Source: Ditylenchus dipsaci
Lineage: Eukaryota > Nematoda > Chromadorea > Rhabditida > Anguinidae
Assembly (NCBI GenBank): GCA_004194705.1
Contig: SADC01001227.1
Coordinates: 372,001 to 436,000, forward strand
Reading direction: 5' to 3'
Length of the DNA: 64,000 bases
Shown in pieces: positions 11,003-23,600 of the stretch (position 1 is the first letter of the stretch; each line of letters opens with the position of its first letter). Made by a program: the position numbers and the translations under genes. The notes under the pieces were generated by a model. That model saw only the letters and a program-made list of their open reading frames with translations. It searched no databases and had not been told where the DNA came from.

Positions 11003-14000
11003 TTCTGCATCAGTCGTTTCAGGGGCAACTGATTTGACCACTTCTTTCACTTCTGACTTTGTTTTGTCTTCAATAAACTGTTGATTTGGATAAAACACGT
11101 GAGTTAGAGATGCTGCTATCTTATCATCAACCCGGTAAAGCTTTAATTTATTTTTTGTTTCCTCTAGTTCTTTTCTGTATTTTTACAAGAATACTTGAGA
11201 AGCTTCGAAGGCTTTAAAGTTACCAGTTGTTTTAAGATCCTTTTTCGTAATTGTACTTCTAAAAACTTGTTCAAAGTGAATGATCTTGAAAAAATTTAGT
11301 ATTTGGTTTACGAGCCAGCGAGAGTTTTAAAATGTTTACTAGCAAAATACTAATTAATTTATAAATTTACTGCGAACTGTGGGAACGCGTACCACTTCTT
11401 AAACGACTCGTTTTTCAGTTTAGAGGCTATTTTTCTGGTTGATTCGAATTTAAATTCACCGTATTTATTCTAATATAACCAGCAGTGGGTTTGTTTTCGA
11501 CCTTCTTCTCGGTTGGTTGATGAGAGTGAGTGGGTTAATTAGATACGGCAGGTATATTATCAGACATCGCCGCGCAGGAGGCATGCAGACTTTTTCATCT
11601 CGCTTATTATAAACTTTTTGACAGAGCTGCAAACGTTTTGTACAGTTCAGTCATTTTTCGTCAAAAGTGCAATTTTATCCAGTGTTGTGAACTTAGGGTC
11701 TAAAATATAGCAAAAATCTGTAAAAAGTACAGTTTCAGGATTGCATATTTATGTGCAAATTTTTTTCTAAGTATTTTTTTTCGAAATTTTTTTTCTAAAT
11801 TTTACCTCATCAATCTTATCGGAAATCAAAATAAGGACAATTTTTTTGCGGATTTAAGAAGAACCGAATTTTAAATTACAATCGAGTGCAATCCAACTGC
11901 ACCCTCAAATTCAACCACTAGTTGGCTCCCACACTTTCACCTTGATTCTTGGAGCCTTTTGCCAGTGTCTTAAATCAATCTGGTCAGAAAATCGCAAGGA
12001 TTTCGATTTTGCCAATCGTTTTTGGAAATGACTACCTTTTGCCAGTAAGATACGCTGATACCGACATAACGACATGTCATTTGTAAAGAGGGCGCCATTA
12101 TATCGTTCGAATTTTGCGGGTTTGCTCAAGTTAAATACTAAACACTGCTTGCAAAAAATTACCCTTGCACCCAGCTGTAGTTTATTTCGCTGGTTTCAGT
12201 CTTTTTAGGAAGATCTTTTTTGCATGTCAAAATGGAATAAATAAACATATCGCCCTTGCCGCGTCTAGCAAGACCTTGTGTAGGTTCGTGTCTAAATTTA
12301 ATTTTTTTTGAAATAACTGGCAAATAAATAACTTACTTAATTTCCAATATGCCATGAAAATCAAAATGTTTTGAATCTATGTCTGTTTTTTCTTCCAAAA
12401 TTCTTTTTGATTCCGCTTTCAATGGTCTCGAATGGAAGGAGAGGTTTACCCGCAAGTAATTTACCTCCATCAGTTGGCGTTCTAACACCACCCACAAAGT
12501 TAGGATTTTGCTGTTAATAAATAATGTATTAATAAATTTTTGAATAATGTTTTCATCGGCATAGAGAGGTGTGCGGATTAAAATTCGCGGAAAGTCATTT
12601 GTGAACGCAACATTTGCGTATAGATTTTCGCGTCATGACAATTTTTTGTAAACATGACATTTGCGGAGACGACAGTTGTAGACCGGTTGTAGACGACAGT
12701 TGTAGCGGCAGGACATTTCCAGACCGACTTATGTGGAACAACATTTGCGGTGGGGAATTTTCGGAAATGTCATTAGCAGAAATAACTTTACCAACGATAT
12801 TTGCGGAAACGACATCAACTAGCATATACTGTAAATTAATGTGATATTTCCTAAACAATTATTATTAGCTATTAGACTAAAAAATCAGGTGTGAAAAGTG
12901 ATTTTTTGAACTAACTTAATTGTTTATGGTTTTTTATGTGTTTCCGCAAATGTCGTTCCGCAAAAGTTATTACCGGAAATGTCGTTTCTGCATATGTCGG
13001 TCTGTAAATGTGTTGGCTCTAATGTAGTTCTGCAAATTTAATTTTCGCAGATATTGCAACCGCAAATGCTGCGGCGTAAAAGTCATTCTGCTAAATTTCT
13101 TCTGCTTTAGTCGTTCCGCAAAAGTTGTATCCGCAAAAATGAGTCCACAATTGTTGAATCCGCAGATCTCGCATGTCTTTTCATCTTAATTTTTCGTTAT
13201 CTCAAATAATTTGATTTTCTCCTTGGCCTGACCACTTTTAGCTTACAATGCTGGTATAAATAAAATAAATCTAAATAAAGGGGAAAGAGTAGTATACAAA
13301 AGGGGGATTCTGGACCACTCATTCACGAAATTTTTTTGGTCAATAAAAACAGATGATTTACGCATAAAAAACAAAATATTCAGCATATATGTGATCAATT
13401 TCAACGTAAAAAAAGCTATAGTTTTATGAATTCTTGTGAATGAAATTTTCTAAAACATATAATTTGTATAAAAAGATCTATTAAATCACATATGTGTTTT
13501 TATTAATAATAATGTGTTTTCATGGAGAAAGTGTGAATAAATAAAATTTCAATGAATAAGTTACTTGCTAGTTGAGTTCATGAGTTTATACTGTTTTGAA
13601 AGCATCGGCTTAATTCTATGCGATAAAATGGGTTCTAGTGCAGTTGCTGCACCCAAAATATGCCTTCATCTTCTTGGTGTTGTTTTTTTGTCACAGCAGC
13701 TTGCTAAGAATCCTAAAGAATATTTTTGAGAAACACAGATGGGTTTGAACCCTTCTTCGCCGTCATTTTTTTCATATGACACTGACTTTGAGGAACAACA
13801 TCATGTATTATCGGTTTAAAATTCTAGCTCCCTTCTCTGTCATCTTTTTTACTCTGTCCTTCGGCATCCTCTCTTTTTGTTAACTTTTTTTCAGCCCTCG
13901 GTTGCTCTTTTGTTGATAACAACAGTGGGACAATGAATACTTTGGAAAGACCACTGCACAAGCGCCATTAAAATATTTCAAAATAGCAAATACAAAACTG

Positions 14001-17000
14001 CTAAAAAAACAGTGATGGTTTAGCGTCTGAAAGGGACTATTTTATGTGTAGTTGTAATGACTATGGAGTTTGGTCTTAAAAAATTTGCCGTGATCTCAGC
14101 TTTCGAATGACACGAAAAATAAAAAAAATATTCGAAAGACCAACAGCATAGATAGACCAAAAATTAAGTACTAGTTTAAATGAGTTTCATGTAGGACTAG
14201 CGTTATTCAATAAATTGTCGCTTTTTATCAAAAATAGGTTTGCAATTTCTGAAAAAATTAAAATATCTGTATTTTTTCAAATACTAGAAAGGACTGAAAA
14301 TCTTAAAATTAAGATAAATTAATTTAATGAAACTATTGCCACACCAGCGGAGAGGTAACGTATCAATCAAACCATTATTGTAAACCTAAATCAAACTTAC
14401 ATCAAACAATAGATATTCGCTTCCTCGTTAACATACAACAGCTCCTAGACCTATGTTGTAAAAGCAGGCCAATTTAGGCTATTAAAACATGGAATTTTAA
14501 AGCAATAATTATTAAAATTAGTTCTTACAGTCTGAAAGTACTGTTTTTGGAATGGTCAAACCACTTTTGCATGAAAAAGCGCTTCAAAGGCAGGTGCGCC
14601 TCCGATTCCTTCTACTGTTTCAACAACGTGCAGTTTAAATCCAACTTCATGCAAGCAGGCATCCAGAACTTTCCTTAAAATGAGAAAAGCGAAAATCAAA
14701 AAGCCCAAAAATACAAAGTTTGTCACCACATAAAGTAAACTACTGCTATATACCAAACCCTACCAATAAAAGCACTAAAGTCATTAAAATGTGTGATTTT
14801 TAGTGTGATTTTGACAAAAAATTAATGATTATAAATTATGACCCACTGAATCGACTGAGAAGCATCTCCAAACAAAAATGATCCGCACTCATGTACTTCA
14901 AGTGGCCTCTACGTAAATACTTAAACTTAGGCAAAGTAGGCCAGCCATATGTTAGACACTCTAATGTGTTTCCGCTGACTACAAAAAAGTAATATAAGCA
15001 TTTTTTGAGTCCGTTCTAACATACGCTGGTCTACCCTTGCTTAGACTAAGTCCAAAGAATTTACCTAGAGATCCCCGAAGTACATAAATACCAAATACCC
15101 AACATACAAAACAAAATTTATGAGAAAAAGTCAGGTGAAGTAGTATAACCTAAGTGTGGGATTTTTTAAAACACTGGTACAAAATTGTTAAAAGCTTTGA
15201 AAATGGGGCTACCTGAGGTAGTATTCTAAAGTATACACCATTGACTTTATTTGCAGGTCCTTCAGATACGAGTGCAGATTCTACCTTCTCTAGCATTTTT
15301 TTGAGCGACCTTACTGCCATTTCAAAAGATTTTACTTGGTCTGTTTTCAGAAAAGTATGTCTTGGAGTCATAAAAGTTTTCTTCTGTTGGTTCAGCAACC
15401 AGATCAGGGGTTACTAATCTGCCTTTTCTAAATTCATTTTGTATTATTTTTTCCTACTTTGAAAGAGATCCCCTTAAGTGCTTTTTCAACAGTTTTTTTT
15501 GTCAACATTTTTGCAAACTCGGATAGTAGCTGTCTCCTAATAATAATAAATTCCCCCCTCTTAATGTCAAGTGGTGTGAGAGTTTTAGTTTTATGAACTT
15601 AATAAAGCTCTGTAAAAAAGTTGCCTGATAGAGTATTTAAAGTATCTAACAGCACTTTTTATAGAGTTCTTAAAAGAAATAAAAACAAAACTTTCAGCTA
15701 TTTTTATGTTTCAAAATTGTCATGCCCTCTAACAGTAACCCAAGCGCTACTTAAAGTTATATATTTAAAATAATATTGTTCAAAAAACTTACTTCGGCCT
15801 AGAGCATGTACTACACAAAGCAGAGAGAAATCAAGAAAAAGTTCATCAGCAGCTCTTTAAAAGAAAATCACACACCACTTAAAATTCTAAAGTAATGCTG
15901 TGTTATTTCAAACAGATGCGGTTTGTATATTCAACAAAAATTTTATTATAAGAGTGGTTCGCAGTGCGCATGTAAGCCAACATCTTGTTGTCACCAGTAT
16001 CCTAATTTTGCCTTTTCCATCACACTGATCAGCCATCCATCCTAGCTGGGTTTATTTTATTAGCCCAATGCTTGCTTTGATAAAAAAAGTCATAAATGTC
16101 TAACTGTATGGCTATCTCATTCACTGTTGTTTAAAGAATTTTGATAAGGCTACGTTTATGTAGTGGTGCACATGTTATTTTTTAGCGTTCTATGCTTTTG
16201 CTGCTATATTTTAAAAGTAACCCCCCCCTCCTTGTGAACCACCGAAAAACCCAAATTCACGTTAAACCACGGGAAACCACGTCGAAATCACGCGAACTAC
16301 TTCAAATCAGTGTGAAATATGTTTTAAGGTGGTTTAGAGCAGTTGTTTACGTGGTTTGGCTAGTTCGAAGTGATCAGATGAAAATGACAGAACTTTTTTG
16401 ATTCAGGTTTTTCTAAAATTTAATAATTTGGTGTAAAAAAGTGTCAGATGTGGTATAGGTGATTCAAAAAATCGTCCCTTTTGTGCAGTGAATGTATTTT
16501 TGCTGAAAAATTATTTTCACATTTCAGTCGAAACCCTATTCACTGCCTACTCTTGAAGAAAAATTTAATGGCACAAAAAATAACCTACTTGTTTTTGTGC
16601 CATCTCTAGAATGTCATCACCAGGCATTTCAAAAGTCACTCTAAGTTTGATCGGGTTTTATTTAAAAGCTATTTGTATTTCACTGTCTGCGATGCGTTGC
16701 AATCAATTCTGTCAATTTTGTTTAAAACTATGAAAAAATCTTAAGAATTTTAAATTTTTTCTCGAACATTTAAAGTAGTTTGTAGAATAAATGAGATTGC
16801 TAATTAGTGAAAACCATTTGAAAGTATAAATTTGAAAATAAAAAAGTTGAATCCCGTTTCTGTAATTTTGGACCATCTCATAACTAACTTTGTTGCTTTG
16901 AGAACTTTGACCTCTGACTTCTCAGTCTTTATTTGTAGAAGAAGTCTTACTAATCAAGTTTCGAAAAAGAACAGTTCTTAAAGAAATGGAAGATTAGGCA

Positions 17001-19265
17001 TTTTGAAAAATAAAAAATCAATGATTCCCCAAAAATGAGAGAATTTCTTTTTAATAGTCATTTTTATACTTATTTTTAGAGTGTAATATGTTATTGGACG
17101 CAGAAACTGAGAGCTTAGTAACTGTAAAAAAGATATGACCACTCAGCATAAAATATTCTAGAAGAATTTGACTTGAAAGCTGTAAGATAACTTTTTGAAA
17201 ATTAAGCCGAAATAAAAAGTCCAGCACGTGAATTTACGTGACTTGAATAAATAAAAAATGCAAACTAAAAGTTTGAAGTTACTGAAAATTAACTGAAACT
17301 TTGCATTTTTATTTATTTAATTAAAATTTACCTGGTGGACAAACCACGAAACCTCAGTAGTGTCTTTTCAAAGAGCAGATTTTGTAGAGCACTCCGAAGT
17401 TACATATCAAACTGCTGCCAATATCTCCATGTCATTTTAAAATTTTGGATACCAGGCCCCACGAAGTTACCGAAAAACCATGATATGGGTATCATGGTTT
17501 TTAGCCTACTTTTGAGTTGCCGTTGTTCTACAAAACTTTTAAATATCCAACTTGTATGGAGAGTCTTTGCATATTGTGTTTATGTCAACTGGCAATTTGT
17601 AAAGTAGCTCACGGCTTGTCGAAATGTTGCGAAGAGACCGATACCTAAGTGTGCGGGAATTCAAATAAAAGCTGCTTTTTAGGAATTAGATTTTTTTGAA
17701 TTTCATCTCTCATGAGATGGCGTCTTTACTCTTTATGATATTGTAAATGAAGCCTAGCATCTATTCTACACGTAAGTATTCTACACATATTCTACACACA
17801 CAACTACATAAAAAATAGATTTTTTAAATCGAGAACGTCAACATGGAAATGCCGGTTTCGGCATTCAAGTATCCTGTCGATCTTCTTGATGAAGAACTTT
17901 TTAAATATTTCTGTATAGTTCACACGTTATCATATCATTGTGTAGCCTAGATGCTAGGCTTTCATTCGCAATATCATAAAGAGTAAAGACACCGTCTCAT
18001 GAGAGCTGAAATTCAAAGAATATTTGGCGCTGCTCGGTTTTAGCACGCCACAACCCCCCCCCCCCATAAAAAGCAGCTACTTGAGAATAAATCAGCATTT
18101 TTCCAAAAAAAAGTATGGTTTTAGGTGCCACTGAAAAATTATTGGGTGAGGGGGGTGTAAATATATAAATATAAATATTCGAATTCCCGAAAAAGCAGCT
18201 TTTATTTGGATTCACGCCACCCTCAGGTATCGGCCTCTATGGAACATTATGACGAGCCGTGAGGTACTAGTTGACGTAAGCCCAATATGCAAGAAACCTC
18301 CCCATACAAGTTGGATATTTAAAAGTTTTGTAGAACAACGGCAACTCAAAAGTAGGCTGAAAACCATGATACCCGTATCATGGTTTTTCGGTAACTTCGT
18401 GAGGCCTGGTGTCCAAAAATTTCCAATGACATCGAGAATTTGGCATCACTTTTTATATTACTTCGGGGTTCTCTACAAGAATCTGCAAAAAAATCTCTCA
18501 ACGAACTCTTTGATAAAAGACACTACTTGAGGTTCCCTGGTAAGTTTTAAGGCAACAAAGTTGTTATGAGATAGTCCAGTATTACAGAAAACGGGGCTTA
18601 AATTTTGTCTTTAAAATACTTTCACTAATTATCAATCTATTTATTTAATTAAATTAAACTACTTCAAATGTTCACGAAAAAATTTTAAACTCTTAAGATG
18701 TTATTCGTAGTCTTACTACAAACTTATAAAACTTATTTTTATAAACCATAGAAACAGAGTCAAACTTACAAAATCTAGCAATAATTTCTACTATTAAATT
18801 TTTGCACAGATTATTGTCTGTGTGAAACAGACTAGAAGTTCAGACGAGTTATTAAAGTGGAAAACATTCGATTCAGGCTTTCACAAATAGTTCAAATAGA
18901 TGTGATAACTGTGTATTCAGATTCTTTTTCACTGGCTTCTCCTTTGTTTTTATGCTTTTCTCAGCCATTTTTTGTTTTTTAAAGACTTCATAAGCCTGAT
19001 TGTTGATCTCTTCAAAGGTAGCTGGTTGCTGATCGGACAGTGGTGTGTTAACTGTGGCTATTGTCTTGTTAGATGGCTTTTTGCCGTTACTATTGCTCAC
19101 TTCTAGCTACAATTTTCAGCTTATTTGACACAAGGAATATGAATTAGAAATTACCCTTAGTCTGTTGTCTTTATCCGACATCAAATATCTTGAATTGGCG
19201 CAGGGCCAGAAATAGCACCAATTTCAAACGGATCTACCAAAGTAGTTGCTGCACCTGAACTTTTT
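11003..19265 (-). CDS. Unrecognised multi-exon gene (possibly two genes)
   Basis: Several minus-strand segments look like real exons but match no family I can name. The terminal exon is about 11180-11003, Lys/Glu-rich, ends ...KSVAPETTDAE and stops with TAA. Upstream come 11290-11195 (HFEQVFRSTITKKDLKTTG), 12290-12168 (GKGDMFIYSILTCKKDLPKK, then a GTAATT donor), 12510-12343 (NFVGGVRTPTDGGKLLAGKP ... KHFDFHGILEIK), 13930-13826 (Lys/Glu-rich, EQPRAEKKLTKREDAEGQSK), 14756-14556 (DACLHEVGFKLHVVETVEGI), 15398-15150 (SFEMAVRSLKKMLEKVESAL ... GVYFRILPQ), 16660-16590 (VTFEMPGDDILEMAQKQ), and 19265-18873 (VDPFEIGAISGPAPIQDI; FEEINNQAYEVFKKQKMAEK). The last segment meets a stop at 18873, so a gene boundary may lie near there. 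There is a frame change near 12435 and an in-frame TAA near 11190. The introns contain transposons (12565-13177, 16745-18692). No function is proposed. Confidence 0.4.
12565..13177. mobile_element. Element filled with CATTTGCGGA-type quasi-repeats
   Basis: The left end reads GTGCGGATTAAAATTCGCGG and the right end AATCCGCAGATCTCGCATG, matching the better preserved TIRs of the element at 33067-33414. The interior is an irregular array of about 15-25 base units built around CATTTGCGGA / TGTCGTTCCGCAAA, in opposite senses in the two halves. The 76-87 residue ORFs are repeat translations. Superfamily unknown. Confidence 0.6.
16745..18692. mobile_element. TTAA-flanked giant fold-back element (about 1.95 kb) with a nested palindrome
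   Basis: TTAA lies at both ends (16741-16744 and 18693-18696). The outer arms pair: AATTTTAAATTTTTTCTCG near 16748 against the complement near 18680, and CCAGGTAAATTTTAATT... near 17310-17640 against 18230-18560. The left arm carries about 400 bases (16912-17325) absent from the right arm. A second palindrome sits in the centre (17704-18003; arms begin CTCATGAGATGGCGTCTTTA). Adjacent to it is a poly-C repeat block. There is no transposase. Confidence 0.7.
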
Positions 19266-19849
19266 TAGACAGCATCAAGTTGCCTAGAATGTAAAAAAGA
19301 CATTAGAGATCCGAACTAAGTTTGATTGAAAGCATTTAACACAGGGCTGCCACCTCAAAATTAAAAAATATTAGGCGCCAAGGTAGTAGTGCATACATTC
19401 GAGCGAGTACTACTTATATTTTTCTAAAATTCCAGGTGGTTAGGAGCAGGCGAAATTCAGCTAGTTTCAGACGCATTTTTACGCGTTTCAATTCTTGCAT
19501 TTTCCAAATTTATTTTTCACCATCGTGTTCAACGTTAAATTCCGCACATGACGCATGGATCGATACGTACCACCTTTCACCAAGAGTCTATTGACCGAGT
19601 ATATTCAGTAAAATAAATACAAGACTTATCTGAATCAACATTTGGCCCAGCGGAGCAGTGAACAGAATGCTGAGAAGACTGAAAATTTAAAGTTGAGAAA
19701 TTTTGTTCAATTATTATTATTTTTAAAGGACCACACTGGTTGATGACAATGGAATTTGGCGAATCCAAATGCGCGCGGGACACTTTTTTTGTTCCTTATT
19801 TTTTTTAAATCACACATTATGTATAATGTGAATTATTTAAAATAACTAA

Positions 19850-19918
19850 GCAGACACGGAATCGAACTTCAGATCGACTATCACCACACATCGCTAGTTC
19901 ACGCCGGTTGGCCATGTA
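19850..19918 (-). tRNA. tRNA-like remnant abutting a MITE
   Basis: The minus strand reads TGGCCAACCGGCGTGAACTA (A-box-like) and then AGTTCGATTCCGTG (B-box-like) at tRNA spacing. The arms do not fold convincingly. It lies immediately left of the MITE at 19919 and may be a SINE head. Confidence 0.35.
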
Positions 19919-20308
19919 TGGCTTTTTCACGTTGTTAAAGTTCGAGTTAGAGTTAGATTTTGAGTTAGATTCGGGTAAGAGGTGTTCATGTACTCAAAAA
20001 CCCCAACTCTAACTCTAACTCGATTGTGTTCATGCACATAGAGTTAGAGGTCGAGCTTAAATTTTTTTGTATATAGCTTGATAGCTCTGAATCTCACCCC
20101 AGAGTCGTCTAAAGCCACTGAAAGTTAGTTTTTGGAGGATTGCTACAAGGTAATCCAAGTTATATGCATCAACACCTTCAAATTTGACCTCGAACGCTAA
20201 CTCTAACTTGAGGTACATGAGCACCCTCGAGTTAGCGTTAGAGTTAGGATCAGAGGTGTTCACGTAACCAAAATCCCGAACTCTAAGTCTAACAACGTGA
20301 ACAAGCCA
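19919..20308. mobile_element. TGGC-end MITE with GAGTTAGAGTTAG repeat interior
   Basis: The ends are TGGCTTTTTCACGTTGTT and AACAACGTGAACAAGCCA. The interior contains multiple GAGTTAGAGTTAG / CTAACTCTAACTC blocks in both orientations, around a short unique centre. The flanking trinucleotides are GTA and TTA, so the duplication has decayed. It is the longest member of the family in this window. Confidence 0.7.
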
Positions 20309-20605
20309 TTATGGGCCACTTATACTCCGCTTTTATTTATATATACCAACATGTTGGTCAACAATACATAATTCAAAAAGTTTTTTGGAGTATAAAAAAG
20401 GTGTCCCGCGCGTATTTAAATTTGCTCGATTTTCATTGTCATCAACAAGTTTGGTTCTTTAAAACTGAATGAGACTGAAAAAAAAAACAAGAGAGAGAGA
20501 GAGATATCTAAGTAAAGAGCGCCCCTCACGGCTTTTCAAAACTCGGTAAAATGCTTATTAGACAGGAGGGATTTAATAGAGAAAATAGAAATCCAAACTT
20601 TTTAC

Positions 20606-23600
20606 CATGTTTGCAAAACCAGCTGGACGTAGCTAGCGATATTTGAATCTGTCATGTAATATTGCACTAGTATTGGACCCAAAGCAGCCTACAAACCAGC
20701 CAGTATTTATTATATATTTAAATTTTCACTGCTTTTTTCACTATTTATATTTACATACCTGAGTATTAGCTTTAGGCATAAAAGACAAAGAAAGAAAGCA
20801 TTGTTCTTTGACTTTAAGGTTGGTGCACATCGAGATTAAAAACACTATGACCACTCTAGCTGTAAGTCCTATCACTAGTATGGTCAGCGATTGACCAAAA
20901 AGATCCATGTAAACTAAATTTAGACAAAAAGTCAGAATTTCGAGATTTTTAACACGGGAAAGGCCGTTTCTTACAAATATGGTGTCTTGCTCAGAGTTAG
21001 TGCTGATCATTTCTACACCGATCGTCGTCCGAAAAAAGCTCTTTTTGTGCGAAATTCAAATTCGTGTTCAGCGCGGGTGATTTGCTCATAAAACGACTCT
21101 TTGATTTCAAAACTCACTGTCAAATTTAAAATTCCGCTCAATCATAAACATTGATTTGAAAAAAAATTTAAAATTGATTTCTAATTTTTATTGTCTTGAG
21201 CGGAATTCGAAATTTGACAGTGAGTTTCAAAATCAAAGCTTACTTTTATGAGCAAATCACTCAAGCTAAACACGACTTTGATGTCAGAATTACAGGTTTG
21301 CCTAGCAAAAAAACTTTGGCGTCAAATCTTATTTTTCAAAAAATGAGTACATACTTGTGAAATTAATTTTTTATCTGTTTTCTATATGTTTATTGTTGTA
21401 TTTGGTAAAAAATATTCCAGAGAATTTGGTCTCTCTTACAAGCATAAGCACTACAGTAAACCACAGCACAAGGTATTCTCAGCCATAATATAAAAAAGTC
21501 CAGATCAGGAATAACATATCTCTTGGTATTTTTCGCTTTTTTATTTGACTTTTTGACATATTGGCAGGTATATTTGTATTCACTCGAAAGCGCATTCATT
21601 TCACTATAGGATTTTTCGCGATGTTAGATTTTTTACTGAAGTGAAAACTATTGAAAAGTAGAAGATATGGTTATAAAACCATATCAAGTTTTAACTAAGG
21701 TACAAGGAACCTAAAATAAAAAAATTTAAAGAGAACTTTTTTCGGAAGGCTGATCGGTGCAGAAATGATCCGCATTAAACTCTGAGCAGGACGATATAGT
21801 TGTAACAAACGTCCTTTCCTGTGTTAAATAGAAACTTACGATTGAAAAGTCCATGAGCAAGCCAATCAGCACAAACAGGAAAGGCAATAAAAAATAAGTC
21901 CCACATAATTTTAAATCCTCTTCTTCTGGCCTAGTCTGTAACCTTTACATTAACTGGTGACCATAAAGTTCGGAATGGACTTTTGAACTAATTTTTAGCA
22001 ATAAAATTATTCCCAAAAATATTCCAAACATAGGTTTTGTAGGCCTTCCTTCCTCTTTCGATTGGTATATTACACTTAGATTGATTATTTCGGATAAGTC
22101 ACCATTTGGCTCCAAAACACTTGGCAGGTCACTTTTAGAAGTTTACCAGCGTTTTCATCACTTTCAGTTATCAAATTTTTATTGAATTTTGAGCGTAACG
22201 GCAACATCTTATCACCATGTTGTAGCGCAACTCAAGAGCTATAAAATCCATGTCGCAGAATGATTTTTTGAAAACTGCATGTTGAGATATGCCTTTTGGA
22301 AAAATCAATTTCCTTAAAAAATGACAAAAAATCCAACTTTTTCAAATTTTTCGAATTTTGTCATTTTTTAAGGAAATTGATTTTTCAAAAAGGCATATCT
22401 CAACATGCAGTTTTTCAAAAATCATTCTGCGACATGGATTTATAGCTCTTGAGTTGCGCTACAACATGGTGATAAGATGTTGCCGTTACGCTCAAAATTC
22501 AATAAAAAATTTGATAACTGAAAGTGATGAAAACGCTGGTAACTTCTAAAAGTGACCTGCCAAGTGTTTGGAGCCAAATGGTGACTTATCCGAAATAATC
22601 AATCTAAGTGTAATATACCAATCGAAAGAGGAAGGAAAGGCTACAAAACCCTATGTTTGGAATATTTTTGGGAATAAATTTTATTGCTAAAAATTAGTTC
22701 AAAAGTCCATTCCGAACTTTATGGTCACCAGTTACAATGGGGACAGCCTTGAAGAGTCACTTATGCAACAAGAACCAGTTTTTATTAGCAGAGATAAGTA
22801 TTTTAAGAACAAAAAGTTTTAAAATTTTAATTTTGTTATGAAAAAACCTGGCCTTATTTTTTGAGTATGGGGAAGGTTGCCCTGGCCTGTCTAATCACTT
22901 TTCCTAGTTTACGTGTCCTAACTTACTCCTAGAGCAAAAGCTACACAAACAACAGGAATGATTAACTGAAAATACCCTTCCTCTCTATTGTGTAATATAG
23001 TTCGGTCAATTTAAGTCAGTAGATGCGAATCTCTCATACAGGATTTTGTAAGATACTTATTTACCATTTTGTGGTTATCAATTTTCCATCTCATGGAAGC
23101 TACAATACAAGCTATAGTACAGCAACTGGCCCTGCAATCTCACACTTAATAGCTCTTGTGCCAAAGTGGAATGCCAGAGATGTGGAGAAAAGTAAAGTTG
23201 CTCGAGTAAAGTGTGCTAAATGAGAGTCGTAGCGAGGCAAGGAGCGCAGTAATAAACCTGTGGAAAAAATATTTTTACCAAAAAATTTAAAGCTTCAGTT
23301 TTACCAGTTAAAATTCCAAATAAACTGCCCACAAGAATTTCAACAGGGAATCTGGTCAAAGTGTAAGATAAATCATCTGAAAATTAAAGTTACAGCAATG
23401 TTGCAAGCCACATCCTTCAAAAATCTACCCATATTGGTGAATGTAGCTGAACCAACAATACTAAAGCAGTCAAACAGTAAATGTTGTCTATGGTAGAGCT
23501 GGCCAAAACAACTAAAATATTTAAGTTATTGGTTTATTTTTATTTCATACAAACCATACCGGTTGGAATTCCTTTTTCCACACCTATGCCCTCATTTTGC

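Noticed and set aside
12595..12858. Opposed 76- and 87-residue ORFs
   Set aside because: Translations of the CATTTGCGGA quasi-repeats.
20491..20502. GA dinucleotide run
   Set aside because: Too short to be of note as a microsatellite.
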